A program made the position numbers and the translations under genes. The notes below the pieces were generated by a model. It did not search any database and was not told where the DNA came from. It saw only the letters and a program-made list of their open reading frames with translations. Positions 29,275 through 38,308 of a stretch of DNA of 64,000 nt are shown piece after piece. Source of the stretch: Cyanobium sp. NIES-981. GTDB lineage: Bacteria > Cyanobacteriota > Cyanobacteriia > PCC-6307 > Cyanobiaceae. The DNA is taken from assembly GCA_945896675.1 (NCBI GenBank), contig CAMDEM010000002.1, positions 1 to 64,000 of the forward strand, read 5' to 3'. The stretch's first letter is position 1, and every line of letters begins with the position of its first letter.

Positions 29275-30750
29275 TTGGTCCCATTCCTTTTCGTGCCAAG
29301 CCTGCCTGTTTCCAGCTCCCCCCATCCCTGCGGCCAACCCGTTTTGGCTGACGTTGGCAGCAACGAACGTTGGCAGCAACTTCAGGCATTGAGGAGGCAA
29401 ACCCTGCCGATTAGCCCCTGGATTGCGGCACTCGAGAGCGGAGCCCTGCCATTGGAAGCGGATCTCGTGGCAGCGCTGGCCACGCGGGTGGATCGCCCAG
29501 GGGCTGAGCGGTTGCTGGCGATGGGTGTGGCGGCAGGAGTGGATTGGTTTTGGCAGAGCCTGGCTCGGGAATTGCTTGGCTTGGCTGGCACGGTCCAGGC
29601 GGTTTGGCTGGAGCCTTTGCTGGCCTGCGCTGGGCTGGTTTCCCCAGACCAGCACTTGGCTTGGGCCCAGGTGCTTGGCTGCTTCCAGGATCCCCGGGTG
29701 GCGGATCAGCTGCGCCGGCTTGGGGTTGGGTCTGGGTGGCAGGAACCCAGCTTGTTGCCGTTGCTCGGCCATCAGCGGCAACCCCAGGATGGAGCCCTCT
29801 TGCTCGAGCTGGCTCTTCAGCCCGCGCCCCTGGCGTTGCGTCAGGCGGCCTTGGAGGGGCTGGCTGTGGGTTTGGCGGCATGGCCCGTTGCTCCCCTGCG
29901 GGCCGGTCTTGTGCTCTTGGCCCAAGATCTCCATGGCGCCCTGGCCGCCAAAGCAGTGGATCTTTTGGCACGCTTGCCCCAAGGCCAGTCCGCGTTGCGG
30001 CGGTTGGGCCGACTTGCTCTCGATACCGAAGTGGCCCAACGCTTACAACGCCGGCTTTGTCCTTCTCCCCTGGTGCTCGTGGTGCATGGGCGCCGCGGCG
30101 GGGTGATTCCTGATGAGGTGAGGGCTTTGGCAAGCGCTGTCGAGCAGCGCAGGGGAGCACCTGTGTTGCTCCAAGCCCTTACGGCGGAGCCTCCCCAGGC
30201 CAGCGCAGGTTTTTTGAATGCCGCCCAACAGGCGCAGATGGTCACCTTGGTGCCCTTGTTGCTTGTGCCTGGGGGCCATGTGCGGGTCGATTTGAATGCC
30301 ATCGCCAGGGATTGGCGCCGTCGCTTGGCGTCCCAGCAGGGTGTGTCCCTGCAGCGGCGGTCTTTTTTGGGGGCCTGGCCGGCTTGGCAGCAGTTGTTGG
30401 CGGCCCAATTGCGCCAAGTCGCTGGCGGTAGGCCCTGCTGCTGGTTGCACCATCCCTTGGACGGCGAGCTGGCCCATCGCTATGTGGTCCTCTTGAGCCA
30501 CGTGCTTGGTTACCCGGGGGTGTCCGCTCCATACAGTGCAGCGATGGATCAACTAGGCCCTGTCGCCGCCAACTCGACTGTGGTGCAGCCGCTCACCTTG
30601 GCGGCGAACCGCCTTACAGAATCGCTTGAGGCCAGCGTTATGCGGCAGCCAGAGAACGGGTGCGACGGGCGGGTTCAGTTGCTACCACCCCTGCTTCAGC
30701 AGCTTGAGGTTCGCGAGTTTCTCCTCACCAGCTTGGAGGCCCTGCCATGA
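29275..30750 (+). CDS. Fusion: N-terminal HEAT-like helical region plus C-terminal CbiX/sirohydrochlorin chelatase-like domain
   Basis: C-terminus PLVLVVHGRRGGVIPDEVRALASAVEQRRGAPVLLQALTAEPP...VTLVPLLLVPGGHVRVDLNAIA resembles CbiX; about 250 residues of Leu/Ala-rich helical repeats precede it. Start codon uncertain. Confidence 0.7.
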   Translation: MVPFLFVPSLPVSSSPHPCGQPVLADVGSNERWQQLQALRRQTLPISPWIAALESGALPLEADLVAALATRVDRPGAERLLAMGVAAGVDWFWQSLARELLGLAGTVQAVWLEPLLACAGLVSPDQHLAWAQVLGCFQDPRVADQLRRLGVGSGWQEPSLLPLLGHQRQPQDGALLLELALQPAPLALRQAALEGLAVGLAAWPVAPLRAGLVLLAQDLHGALAAKAVDLLARLPQGQSALRRLGRLALDTEVAQRLQRRLCPSPLVLVVHGRRGGVIPDEVRALASAVEQRRGAPVLLQALTAEPPQASAGFLNAAQQAQMVTLVPLLLVPGGHVRVDLNAIARDWRRRLASQQGVSLQRRSFLGAWPAWQQLLAAQLRQVAGGRPCCWLHHPLDGELAHRYVVLLSHVLGYPGVSAPYSAAMDQLGPVAANSTVVQPLTLAANRLTESLEASVMRQPENGCDGRVQLLPPLLQQLEVREFLLTSLEALP

Positions 30751-31568
30751 CGGCCACTGACGCCGCGATGGCCAACCCTTCGGGCCTGGAGATCCCATTG
30801 GGCAAGGTGTATTTGGTGGGGGCTGGCCCTGGTGATCCCGAGCTGCTCACCCTGAAGGCCCATCGCCTGCTGCAGCAGTGCGATGCCCTCGTCTACGACT
30901 CCCTTGTGCCCCAGCAGCTGCTGGATCTGGTGGGTGAGGGCTGCGAACTCCATTTTGTGGGCAAGCGCCGGGGCCACCATTCGGTGCCCCAGCCCAGCAC
31001 CAATGCGGTGTTGGTGGAGCTCGCCAGGCGCCACGCGTGCATCGTGCGACTCAAAGGTGGGGATCCCTTTTTGTTTGGTCGCGGCGGCGAAGAAGCGGCC
31101 CATCTGGCCCGCCATGGGGTGAAGGCGGAGGTGGTGCCTGGGGTGACGGCCGGCATCGCCGCCCCCGCCTATGTGGGCATCCCTGTGACCCACCGCAAGG
31201 CCGGATCCAGCGTCACCTTTGTGACCGGCCACGAGGAAATCGACAAGGCCCGCCCGGGGGTGGATTGGCGCGGCCTTGCCCAAAGCAGCGACGGACTCGT
31301 CATCTACATGGGCTTGCACAACCTGCGGCGCATCGCCGAAGAGTTGGTGGCTGGGGGCCTGTCTGGGGCGACGCCGGCGGCGGTGATTCAGCAGGGCACG
31401 GTGAAAGGCCAGCGCCACCTGGTGTGTGCCCTCGGAGAGCTCGCCGATCGGGCTGAAGCGGAGGCCTTCGCGTCTCCCTCGATCGTGGTGGTGGGCCAGA
31501 TGGTGGCGGAGCGGGTTGAGGGGGTGGCACCGGAGCCCGCCGATGTGGAGATGCCCATTCCCTTTTGA
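30747..31568 (+). CDS. cobA: Uroporphyrinogen-III C-methyltransferase
   Basis: GKVYLVGAGPGDPELLTLKAHRLLQQCDALVYDSLVPQQLLDL; RLKGGDPFLFGRGGEEAAHL. 4-bp overlap with the upstream CbiX fusion. Confidence 0.95.
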   Translation: MTATDAAMANPSGLEIPLGKVYLVGAGPGDPELLTLKAHRLLQQCDALVYDSLVPQQLLDLVGEGCELHFVGKRRGHHSVPQPSTNAVLVELARRHACIVRLKGGDPFLFGRGGEEAAHLARHGVKAEVVPGVTAGIAAPAYVGIPVTHRKAGSSVTFVTGHEEIDKARPGVDWRGLAQSSDGLVIYMGLHNLRRIAEELVAGGLSGATPAAVIQQGTVKGQRHLVCALGELADRAEAEAFASPSIVVVGQMVAERVEGVAPEPADVEMPIPF

Positions 31569-31738
31569 TCGAGTCCGCGGTGCCTGTCCAAAGCGGTATC
31601 GGTGGGGCACGCAATCTGCAGGTCAATCGCTGAACTGGTCTGCGTATCCGGGTGTTTCGTAGCTCTCGCAACGCTTTTTGCCCCGGCGGCTCGGTTCACT
31701 GGAGTCACTACCCGGGCGTCTTGCTTGCGCCAGTTCCC

Positions 31739-32257
31739 ATGTCGTCTTCCGCCTCCGGGGCCGCCATCGGCCGTTCGCCGATGTTTGAGCTGATTCCCTA
31801 CGAGAAGTTTCGCGATACCCCCGCCGTTCGCTTCTTCGACATCACGGTTGCGGAATCCAATGCCCGGGATCTGGTGATCCACTCAGGCCCAGCCATCAGT
31901 CCGCCGGATGAGGAGAAGACCGGCGCTTGGCAGTTCTATTTGCACCCCCACCAGGAAGACAACCTGCTGGCCCTTGGGGGTGGTCGCACCTTTTATTTGG
32001 TCAATTTGGGTTGGAATTATCCATATCACATTGTTCGCCTCGAAACCGGAGGCGACATCCTGCGCATCCCTCCTGGCACCTTCCACCGGTCGGTGTCTGA
32101 CCCCGACGGCTCCGTGGTGCTCAACCAGGCCGTGCGCGATCCCGGTGCGAGTGTGGTGCGGGAATTTCGCGTCTACAACAGCCGCCGGATCCCCCGGCTG
32201 TTTGCCACCACCTTCAAGACCGCGCCCTTGCCCAAGCTGCATGGGGTGAGCTGGTAG
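31739..32257 (+). CDS. Conserved hypothetical protein, probable cupin fold
   Basis: YLHPHQEDNLLALGGGRTFYLVNLG...GGDILRIPPGTFHRSVSDPDGSVVLNQAV resembles paired cupin motifs. Confidence 0.65.
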   Translation: MSSSASGAAIGRSPMFELIPYEKFRDTPAVRFFDITVAESNARDLVIHSGPAISPPDEEKTGAWQFYLHPHQEDNLLALGGGRTFYLVNLGWNYPYHIVRLETGGDILRIPPGTFHRSVSDPDGSVVLNQAVRDPGASVVREFRVYNSRRIPRLFATTFKTAPLPKLHGVSW

Positions 32258-34324
32258 CTAGCCCAGCCGCAAATCCACGGTGCAGGCCCCTGGGCGCGCC
32301 CCGCGCCAGGGACGGGGCTCTGGAGAGTTGGGGCTGGTGGGATCGCTGGAAGGGGCCGAGGGCTGTAAAGCCTGGCTCTCAAATCCTGTGGTTTCGTTGG
32401 GCAGGGTCCATTGGGCGATGGCCTGGCCCTGGTGGCGATCGATCAGCTGGAGATCCAGGGGAAGGTGGTTGGCGATGCAGGGGTGGAGGCAGGGATAGAG
32501 GGCTTCCTGGCGGTAGCGCACGGCTACCGGCTGGTGATCATCCAGCGTTAGGGGCCGGCCATTGAGCAGGAGGCCATAGCGCTTTCGGAAGGCCCCAGTG
32601 CTGATCACCTCAAAGCGCCGCAGGGAGCTATCCACAAAGCGGCTGGTGCTGCCGCCTTCCACGGGGGTGTCGCACAGCAGCGGCCAGGGTTCAAGGGCGC
32701 GGCGAATCTCGAGGGTTGCCGTTGGGTCGGTTGGATCGCTCCAGCCGAGCAGTGTTGGAAAGCGCCACTCCCAGATGGCCTGGAAGATCGGGCGCTCCAG
32801 CGGATAGCCGGCCTGCTCGAGCTCATCGAGCACCTGGCCTAAATCGAGCCACAACTGGCTGGGCAGGAGCCATTGGTCGTGCAATGTCTCACCCCAGGGT
32901 TTGAGGTCAGGGTGCCTGTTGCTTGGATCCAGCAGGTGCACCGCCAGGGCCCGCCAGAGCAGGGCCACGGCGGAGGCCCACTGGTGCTTCGGGAAGGTTT
33001 CCAGGGCCCGAAATTCGATCAGCCCCTGGCAGCCGGCTGGCCAGGCCGGGTTCCAGAACTTGTCGAGGCTGATCTCACTGCGGTGGGTGTTGCCGCTTTT
33101 GTCGGCATGGAGATGGCGCAGGGTTTCGCTGATGGCGATGCGTTGATCGCCGGCGGGCAAGCCTTCGAGCACGCCATGGGCCAGCTCCAAATCCAGCCAA
33201 GCGGCACTGCCCTCATCGGGCCGGGGTGCCTGGGAGGCGGGTCCTACGGAGTTGCCAGAAAACAGGTAGGCCAGGCTTGGGTGGTGCTGCCAGTAGCGCA
33301 GGATCCCCACCAGCCAGGCCGGCCGGCCGAAGAAGGGGTTCTCCTCCAGGCTGGGACCGCCCCAGAGCAGGTGGTTGCCGCCGCCGCTGCCCTCGGTGCG
33401 CTCCCCCTGTTGCTTCCAGGAGCGCAGGCCCACGGCCTCGCCCGCTTCCTCCAAGGCCCCCATCCAGCCGGCGTAGTCGGCCCAGCTGTGGCATACAGGC
33501 AGGTTCACTTCCAGCACGCCGGGGTCGGCGGTGAGCCCCAGCACCTGCCAGGCCCCATCGGTATCGAGGGGCAGCACCCCACTGAGCTCCGGTTGGCTCC
33601 AGGCCGCCGAAGCCTGGGCAATGACGCCCAGCAGGCTTTCCAGGGGTTGGCGGGCCAGGGGTGGCAGGAACAGGCTCCAGTCCTGCGGCCCCACCTCCAA
33701 GGTGAGCACCTGCCGCAGCACCCCCTCGGGGAAGTGGGCCAGGGGCAGGCGCAAACCGGCGGGACCAGGGGCGCCGATGAGCTCCTGCATGGGTTCCGCC
33801 AGGGGCCAGGCCGCCGCCTGCCAGCCCAGGGGGTGGCTGGAACTGGCTTCGTCATGGTGGCAGAGCGGTGCGGCCCAAACCTGGCGATCTGGATCGAGGG
33901 GATCGCGCAGGGGCAAGGGCTGGAGCAGGCAGCCCAAGCCCTCGCCAATGGCGGCCAGCAGGCCCGGGGCTTCGCTGGCAGTGAGGGCGCGCCGGTCAGG
34001 TGGGCCCTGGGGCCAGTGCACGATGGGGGTTCCATCGGCGCCTGTGATCAGCCGCAGGGCCCAGCGGGGATTCACTTCGCCGTCGTAGCGCTTGCCGGGG
34101 CAATAGATCAGCGTGCTGCCAGGCCAGACCCTTTGCTCCAGTTCCCGGCCGAGGGCTTTGGCATAGCGCAACTTGGTGGGGCCATCGGCCGCCACGCTCC
34201 ACTCGGCCCCCTCTGGTTCCACGGGCACGTAGGTGGGTTCTCCGCCAAAGGTGAGGCGGATGCCGGCCTCATGAAGCCGTTGCTCCAGAAGGGCGGCGGT
34301 GGCTTGATTGATGGAGCTCGGCAT
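32258..34324 (-). CDS. DUF2126 family protein associated with transglutaminase clusters
   Basis: AGIRLTFGGEPTYVPVEPEGAEWSVAADGPTKLRYAKALGRELEQRVWPGSTLIYCPGKRYDGEVNPRWALRL; WRFPTLLGWSDPTDPTATLEIRRALEPWPLL. Confidence 0.85.
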   Translation of the reverse strand: MPSSINQATAALLEQRLHEAGIRLTFGGEPTYVPVEPEGAEWSVAADGPTKLRYAKALGRELEQRVWPGSTLIYCPGKRYDGEVNPRWALRLITGADGTPIVHWPQGPPDRRALTASEAPGLLAAIGEGLGCLLQPLPLRDPLDPDRQVWAAPLCHHDEASSSHPLGWQAAAWPLAEPMQELIGAPGPAGLRLPLAHFPEGVLRQVLTLEVGPQDWSLFLPPLARQPLESLLGVIAQASAAWSQPELSGVLPLDTDGAWQVLGLTADPGVLEVNLPVCHSWADYAGWMGALEEAGEAVGLRSWKQQGERTEGSGGGNHLLWGGPSLEENPFFGRPAWLVGILRYWQHHPSLAYLFSGNSVGPASQAPRPDEGSAAWLDLELAHGVLEGLPAGDQRIAISETLRHLHADKSGNTHRSEISLDKFWNPAWPAGCQGLIEFRALETFPKHQWASAVALLWRALAVHLLDPSNRHPDLKPWGETLHDQWLLPSQLWLDLGQVLDELEQAGYPLERPIFQAIWEWRFPTLLGWSDPTDPTATLEIRRALEPWPLLCDTPVEGGSTSRFVDSSLRRFEVISTGAFRKRYGLLLNGRPLTLDDHQPVAVRYRQEALYPCLHPCIANHLPLDLQLIDRHQGQAIAQWTLPNETTGFESQALQPSAPSSDPTSPNSPEPRPWRGARPGACTVDLRLG

Positions 34325-34330
34325 GGTTGG

Positions 34331-35218
34331 TTAGCTCCCAGGGATGAGCTGGTGGCTGGTGGCGCTGAGCACTTCGGCTTCGATGCTCCACTCGAAGGTG
34401 CTTTCGACCCCTGGTGGTCCAGAGAAGCTGCCCGTGATGGCCGCGGTGAGGTCGGATTTTGATGAGGTGGCAATCGGGATGTAGCGCTCGTCCACGGCCC
34501 CCTTGCCGCTGGCATCGAACCCGCGCCAGCCGGCCCCCTGGAGATACACCTCGGTCCAGGCGTGCAGGTCGTAGCGCTCGGGTTTGGGCTCCACCAGGTG
34601 GTAACCACTCACAAAGCGGGCCGGCAGCCCGACGCAGCGGCAGCACTCGATCATCAGCATGGCGAGATCGCGGCACGAACCCACCCGCTCCTTGAGGGTG
34701 CGGCTGGCCGGCCAGGCGGGGCCGATGTGGCGTTGGGTGTATTTGACCCGGTCTTGGATGATTTCGATCAGCTGTTGCAGGAAGGTGAGGCTGCGCTGAT
34801 CGCTGCCCATCAGGGCCTCATGGGCAAGATCCACGGCGGCAGCGTCGTGCTGACCGTTGGGCAGCCAGCCCTGCAAGTTGCTCATCAGATCGGGGTTGAG
34901 GCGACCGATCGGGATCGGGAGGCGGGCCATCTCCTCATCAAGGCAGGCCTCCATCAGGGGTGCCGTGAAGGTTTCCACCTCGGAGTTGGCAACCACCCGG
35001 AACAGCTCGGTTTCCCCGAGGAAGCGGGCCCGGGTGATGGTGTCACCGCCGGCGGCGATCAGATCAAACAGCTGGCTTGGATCGGGGCTTACCTCCAGGC
35101 GGTAGTCGATCAGCCGCTGGAAGCCATGGGGCCGGGGCCGCAGGCAAAAGCGGTGGGGCCCCAGCAGGACCGGCGCGCTGTAGCGATAGGTGAAGGTGTG
35201 GGTTACGCGGGCACGCAT
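34331..35218 (-). CDS. Transglutaminase-like cysteine protease family protein
   Basis: N-terminal bacterial transglutaminase-like domain (VTHTFTYRYSAPVLLGPHRFCLRPR); catalytic core RVGSCRDLAMLMIECCRCVGLPARFVSGYH...DLHAWTEVYLQGAGWRGFDAS. Confidence 0.92.
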   Translation of the reverse strand: MRARVTHTFTYRYSAPVLLGPHRFCLRPRPHGFQRLIDYRLEVSPDPSQLFDLIAAGGDTITRARFLGETELFRVVANSEVETFTAPLMEACLDEEMARLPIPIGRLNPDLMSNLQGWLPNGQHDAAAVDLAHEALMGSDQRSLTFLQQLIEIIQDRVKYTQRHIGPAWPASRTLKERVGSCRDLAMLMIECCRCVGLPARFVSGYHLVEPKPERYDLHAWTEVYLQGAGWRGFDASGKGAVDERYIPIATSSKSDLTAAITGSFSGPPGVESTFEWSIEAEVLSATSHQLIPGS

Positions 35219-36198
35219 GGAAGCTCTGCGCTGGATGGGGCGATGTTGGCAGCGATGTTGGCTGCGACGAAATAGCGCTGTTCGATCAGTTCATGCAGCC
35301 GGTTGAAATCGCTCTGCAAGTCGTCGATCGATTCGTGCAAGCCACTGTTGACCAGGGTATCGATGCTGGTGTAACTCCAGCGGGCCAGGGTGAGGCCGCT
35401 CTGGCACTCGATCTGGTCGGGGTCTCCGGGCACCGATTCGCCCTTGATGATCTTCAAGGTTTCGTGGATGCGCTCTAGGCAGTAGCGCACCGAGCGGGGA
35501 AAGATCGGATTGAGCAGCAGGAAGGCCGCCACGGCCTTGGGCTCGATCGCCTGTTGGCGCGATTGGCGGAACATTTGATAGGCCCCGGCGCTGCGCAGTA
35601 GGGAGATCCACTGCAGTTCATCCAGCACTCCGCCCACTTCATCGGGGGATGGCAGCAGCAGGAAGTACTTCACATCGAGGATGCGGCTGGTTTTATCCGC
35701 CCGCTCCAGCAGGCGGCCAAGCCGGCTGAATTGCCAGGAGAGGTCGCGACTCAAGGTGGCATCGGTGATCCCGTAAAAGAGTTGGCAGGCGCGGCGAATA
35801 TCCCGTAGTTGTTCTTGGCCGGGCTGGTTCCAGAAGGTCTCGTTCTCGAGAAGGGTCCAATAGATGTCGTTGAGTTGCTCCCACATCTCGGTGGTGATCA
35901 CTTCGCGAATTTGGCGCGCGTTTTCGCGGGCAAAGGCAATGCAATTGATGATGCTGTTGGGGTTGTCCTCGTTGCGTACCAAGAAGGTCACCACGTCTTG
36001 GGGGGTGGCCGACGGGTGAAGCTTGTCGAACAATTCTCGATCACCACTGGCTTCGATCAGGGGCAGCCAGGGTTCGGCGCTGCCGGGGGGGCAGTCGAGG
36101 GCCATGGCCTCGCTCACCTCCACAAAGCGGGAAATGTTCTCCGCCCGCTCTACGTAGCGGTTGATCCAGTACAGGGATTCGGCAACCCGGCTCAGCAT
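35203..36198 (-). CDS. Alpha-E domain-containing protein (DUF403)
   Basis: MLSRVAESLYWINRYVERAENISRFVEV; ARQIREVITTEMWEQLNDIYWTL; IFPRSVRYCLERIHETL. Confidence 0.92.
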   Translation of the reverse strand: MLSRVAESLYWINRYVERAENISRFVEVSEAMALDCPPGSAEPWLPLIEASGDRELFDKLHPSATPQDVVTFLVRNEDNPNSIINCIAFARENARQIREVITTEMWEQLNDIYWTLLENETFWNQPGQEQLRDIRRACQLFYGITDATLSRDLSWQFSRLGRLLERADKTSRILDVKYFLLLPSPDEVGGVLDELQWISLLRSAGAYQMFRQSRQQAIEPKAVAAFLLLNPIFPRSVRYCLERIHETLKIIKGESVPGDPDQIECQSGLTLARWSYTSIDTLVNSGLHESIDDLQSDFNRLHELIEQRYFVAANIAANIAPSSAELPCVPA

Positions 36199-37649
36199 GG
36201 GACCACCTCCCGACTCGGGGTTTCATCAACAATCCAGGTGTCTTTGCAGCCACCCCCCTGGGAGGAATTCACCACCAGGGATCCCCGGCGCAGGGCGACC
36301 CGGGTTAGGCCCCCAGGGCTGACCCACGCCCCCTTGCCCCTCAGCACGTAGGGCCGGAGATCCACGTGGCAGGGGTAGAGCTCCCCTTGGCTCAGGGAGG
36401 GGACGGTGGACAACTCCAGGGTGGGTTGGGCGATGTAGTTGCGGGGGTTGGCCTTGATCTTGTCGGCGAATTCGGCGATCTCAGCGCTGCTGGCATGGGG
36501 GCCGATCAACATCCCGTAGCCCCCGGCTTCGGCCACCGCCTTCACCACCAGGTCGCCCAGGTGGGCCAGCACGTAGGCCTGGTCGTCGGGCCGGGCGCAG
36601 AGGTAGGTGGGCACGTTCTCGATGATCGGTTCTTCGCCCAGGTAGTAGCGGATCATGTCCGGCACATACGCGTAGATCAGCTTGTCGTCGGCCACGCCGG
36701 TGCCGGGGGCATTGGCAATGGCTACCCGGCCGGCGCGGTAGGCCTCCATCAAGCCCCGCACCCCGAGCACCGAATCGCTGCGGAAGAGGGCCGGATCGAG
36801 GAAGTCGTCGTCGATGCGGCGGTAGATCACATCAACGGGCTCCAGGCCACCGGTGCTGCGCATCCAGACCCGATCGTCCTGGCAGACCAGATCGCGACCC
36901 TCCACCAGCTGGATCCCCATCTGTTGGGCGAGGTAGCTGTGCTCGAAATAGGCGCTGTTGAACACCCCCGGGGTGAGCAGCACCACCTTGGGGCTGTCGG
37001 TCCAGGGGGCCAGCTCCCGCAGGGTTTGCAGCAGGTGGGATGGATAGTCGTCGATCGGTTGCACGGTGCGCCCGGCAAACAGGCTCGGGAACATCCGCTT
37101 CATCACGCGGCGGCTTTCGAGGAAATAGGCCACCCCCGAAGGGCAGCGCAGGTTGTCTTCGAGCACCCTCCAGGCCCCTTGGCCATCCCGCACCAAATCC
37201 AGCCCGGAGATGTGGCACCACTTGCCCAAGGGGGGCTTGAAACCTTGCATCTGGGGCCGCCAGCCCTGGGATGTTTCGATGTCTTCGCGGGGAATGACCC
37301 TGTCATTGAGAATTTTTTGGTCGCCATAGATGTCGCCGAGGAAGCGATCAATGGCTTCGAGGCGTTGGATCAGGCCCCGCTCCAGGCGCTGCCAATCGGC
37401 CATGCCAATCAGCCGGGGCAGGGGATCAAAGGGCAGGATCCGCTCCACGCCCTTGTTGCCCGAATCGTTGAGGCGAAAGGTGGCCCCCAGGCGTTTCAGC
37501 AGGATGCCCGCCGCGGCATGGTTGCGATTGAGTTCATCCAGGCCCAGTTGTCCCAGGGACGAGACAAGCGGCTGCAGGCTGCTGCGCGGCTCATCGTTGG
37601 CTGTGAAATATTCGTCGTAGCCCCGATTGGGCCTGTACTCGGTGAACAT
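36192..37649 (-). CDS. Circularly permuted type 2 ATP-grasp protein (DUF404/DUF407)
   Basis: MFTEYRPNRGYDEYFTANDEPRSSLQPL; LPFDPLPRLIGMADWQRLERGLIQRLEAIDRFLGDIYGDQKILNDRVIP. Start 37649 preferred over 37685. Confidence 0.92.
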   Translation of the reverse strand: MFTEYRPNRGYDEYFTANDEPRSSLQPLVSSLGQLGLDELNRNHAAAGILLKRLGATFRLNDSGNKGVERILPFDPLPRLIGMADWQRLERGLIQRLEAIDRFLGDIYGDQKILNDRVIPREDIETSQGWRPQMQGFKPPLGKWCHISGLDLVRDGQGAWRVLEDNLRCPSGVAYFLESRRVMKRMFPSLFAGRTVQPIDDYPSHLLQTLRELAPWTDSPKVVLLTPGVFNSAYFEHSYLAQQMGIQLVEGRDLVCQDDRVWMRSTGGLEPVDVIYRRIDDDFLDPALFRSDSVLGVRGLMEAYRAGRVAIANAPGTGVADDKLIYAYVPDMIRYYLGEEPIIENVPTYLCARPDDQAYVLAHLGDLVVKAVAEAGGYGMLIGPHASSAEIAEFADKIKANPRNYIAQPTLELSTVPSLSQGELYPCHVDLRPYVLRGKGAWVSPGGLTRVALRRGSLVVNSSQGGGCKDTWIVDETPSREVVPC

Positions 37650-37807
37650 TCCCAGCTCTTGCGCTGGGGGGATCTTGCCCAGCAAACCAGTTCTTCTCCG
37701 GTCATGGTTGCTACGAAAGCGTGAGCTGGTGGCCTTGATGGTTGGTTGCGATTGGCGATCAATTGCGCCTTTGTCTCTTATTCTTAAGCTTGATTTATTT
37801 GGATTTC

Positions 37808-38308
37808 ATGCGGGTTCCTTTCATCCGGACGTCCTTTGCTGCAGCCCTGGCCTTGACTGCTACGGCGACGGCTGCAGTGACGGTTGGAGCCCAGTCAGCA
37901 GGGGCCCAAACCTGTCAGTTTCTGGCCCCTGTGGGTGGGGATAGCACTACCAATATCGTCACCAAAACCATCAGCGCCGGCGCCGTATTGCCCTTTAGCC
38001 ATCCGAACTGGAACACCGATTTCTTTGTGACGGCGCCCTACAGCACCTACAAGTTTTTCTTCACCGCCAATTCGTCCGTGAGTGCCACCTACCCGGTGGA
38101 GGGCTTCCTGAAGTTCACCGATGGCACCGCCTTTCAGGTCATCAACGAACCCTCCTTTGCACCGCCCACGGGCACGGGCCGCCAATGGGGCCCTTTCCCC
38201 ACATACCCCGGCAAGGTGGTTTCCCAGGTGAATTTCAGGATTGGAGCTTCAGCTGATCAAGCAGCCACCGGTTTCACCTACCGGATCTCCGTGCAGGGCT
38301 GCAACTAA
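37808..38308 (+). CDS. Hypothetical secreted protein
   Basis: N-terminal signal peptide (MRVPFIRTSFAAALALTATATAAVTVGAQSAGAQ), about 130-residue mature region with two Cys; no family recognised. Confidence 0.7.
   Translation: MRVPFIRTSFAAALALTATATAAVTVGAQSAGAQTCQFLAPVGGDSTTNIVTKTISAGAVLPFSHPNWNTDFFVTAPYSTYKFFFTANSSVSATYPVEGFLKFTDGTAFQVINEPSFAPPTGTGRQWGPFPTYPGKVVSQVNFRIGASADQAATGFTYRISVQGCN

Noticed and set aside
32873-34462. 529-aa plus-strand ORF
   Set aside because: Antisense to DUF2126; no recognisable domain, biased composition.
36366-37724. 452-aa plus-strand ORF
   Set aside because: Antisense to the ATP-grasp gene; biased composition.
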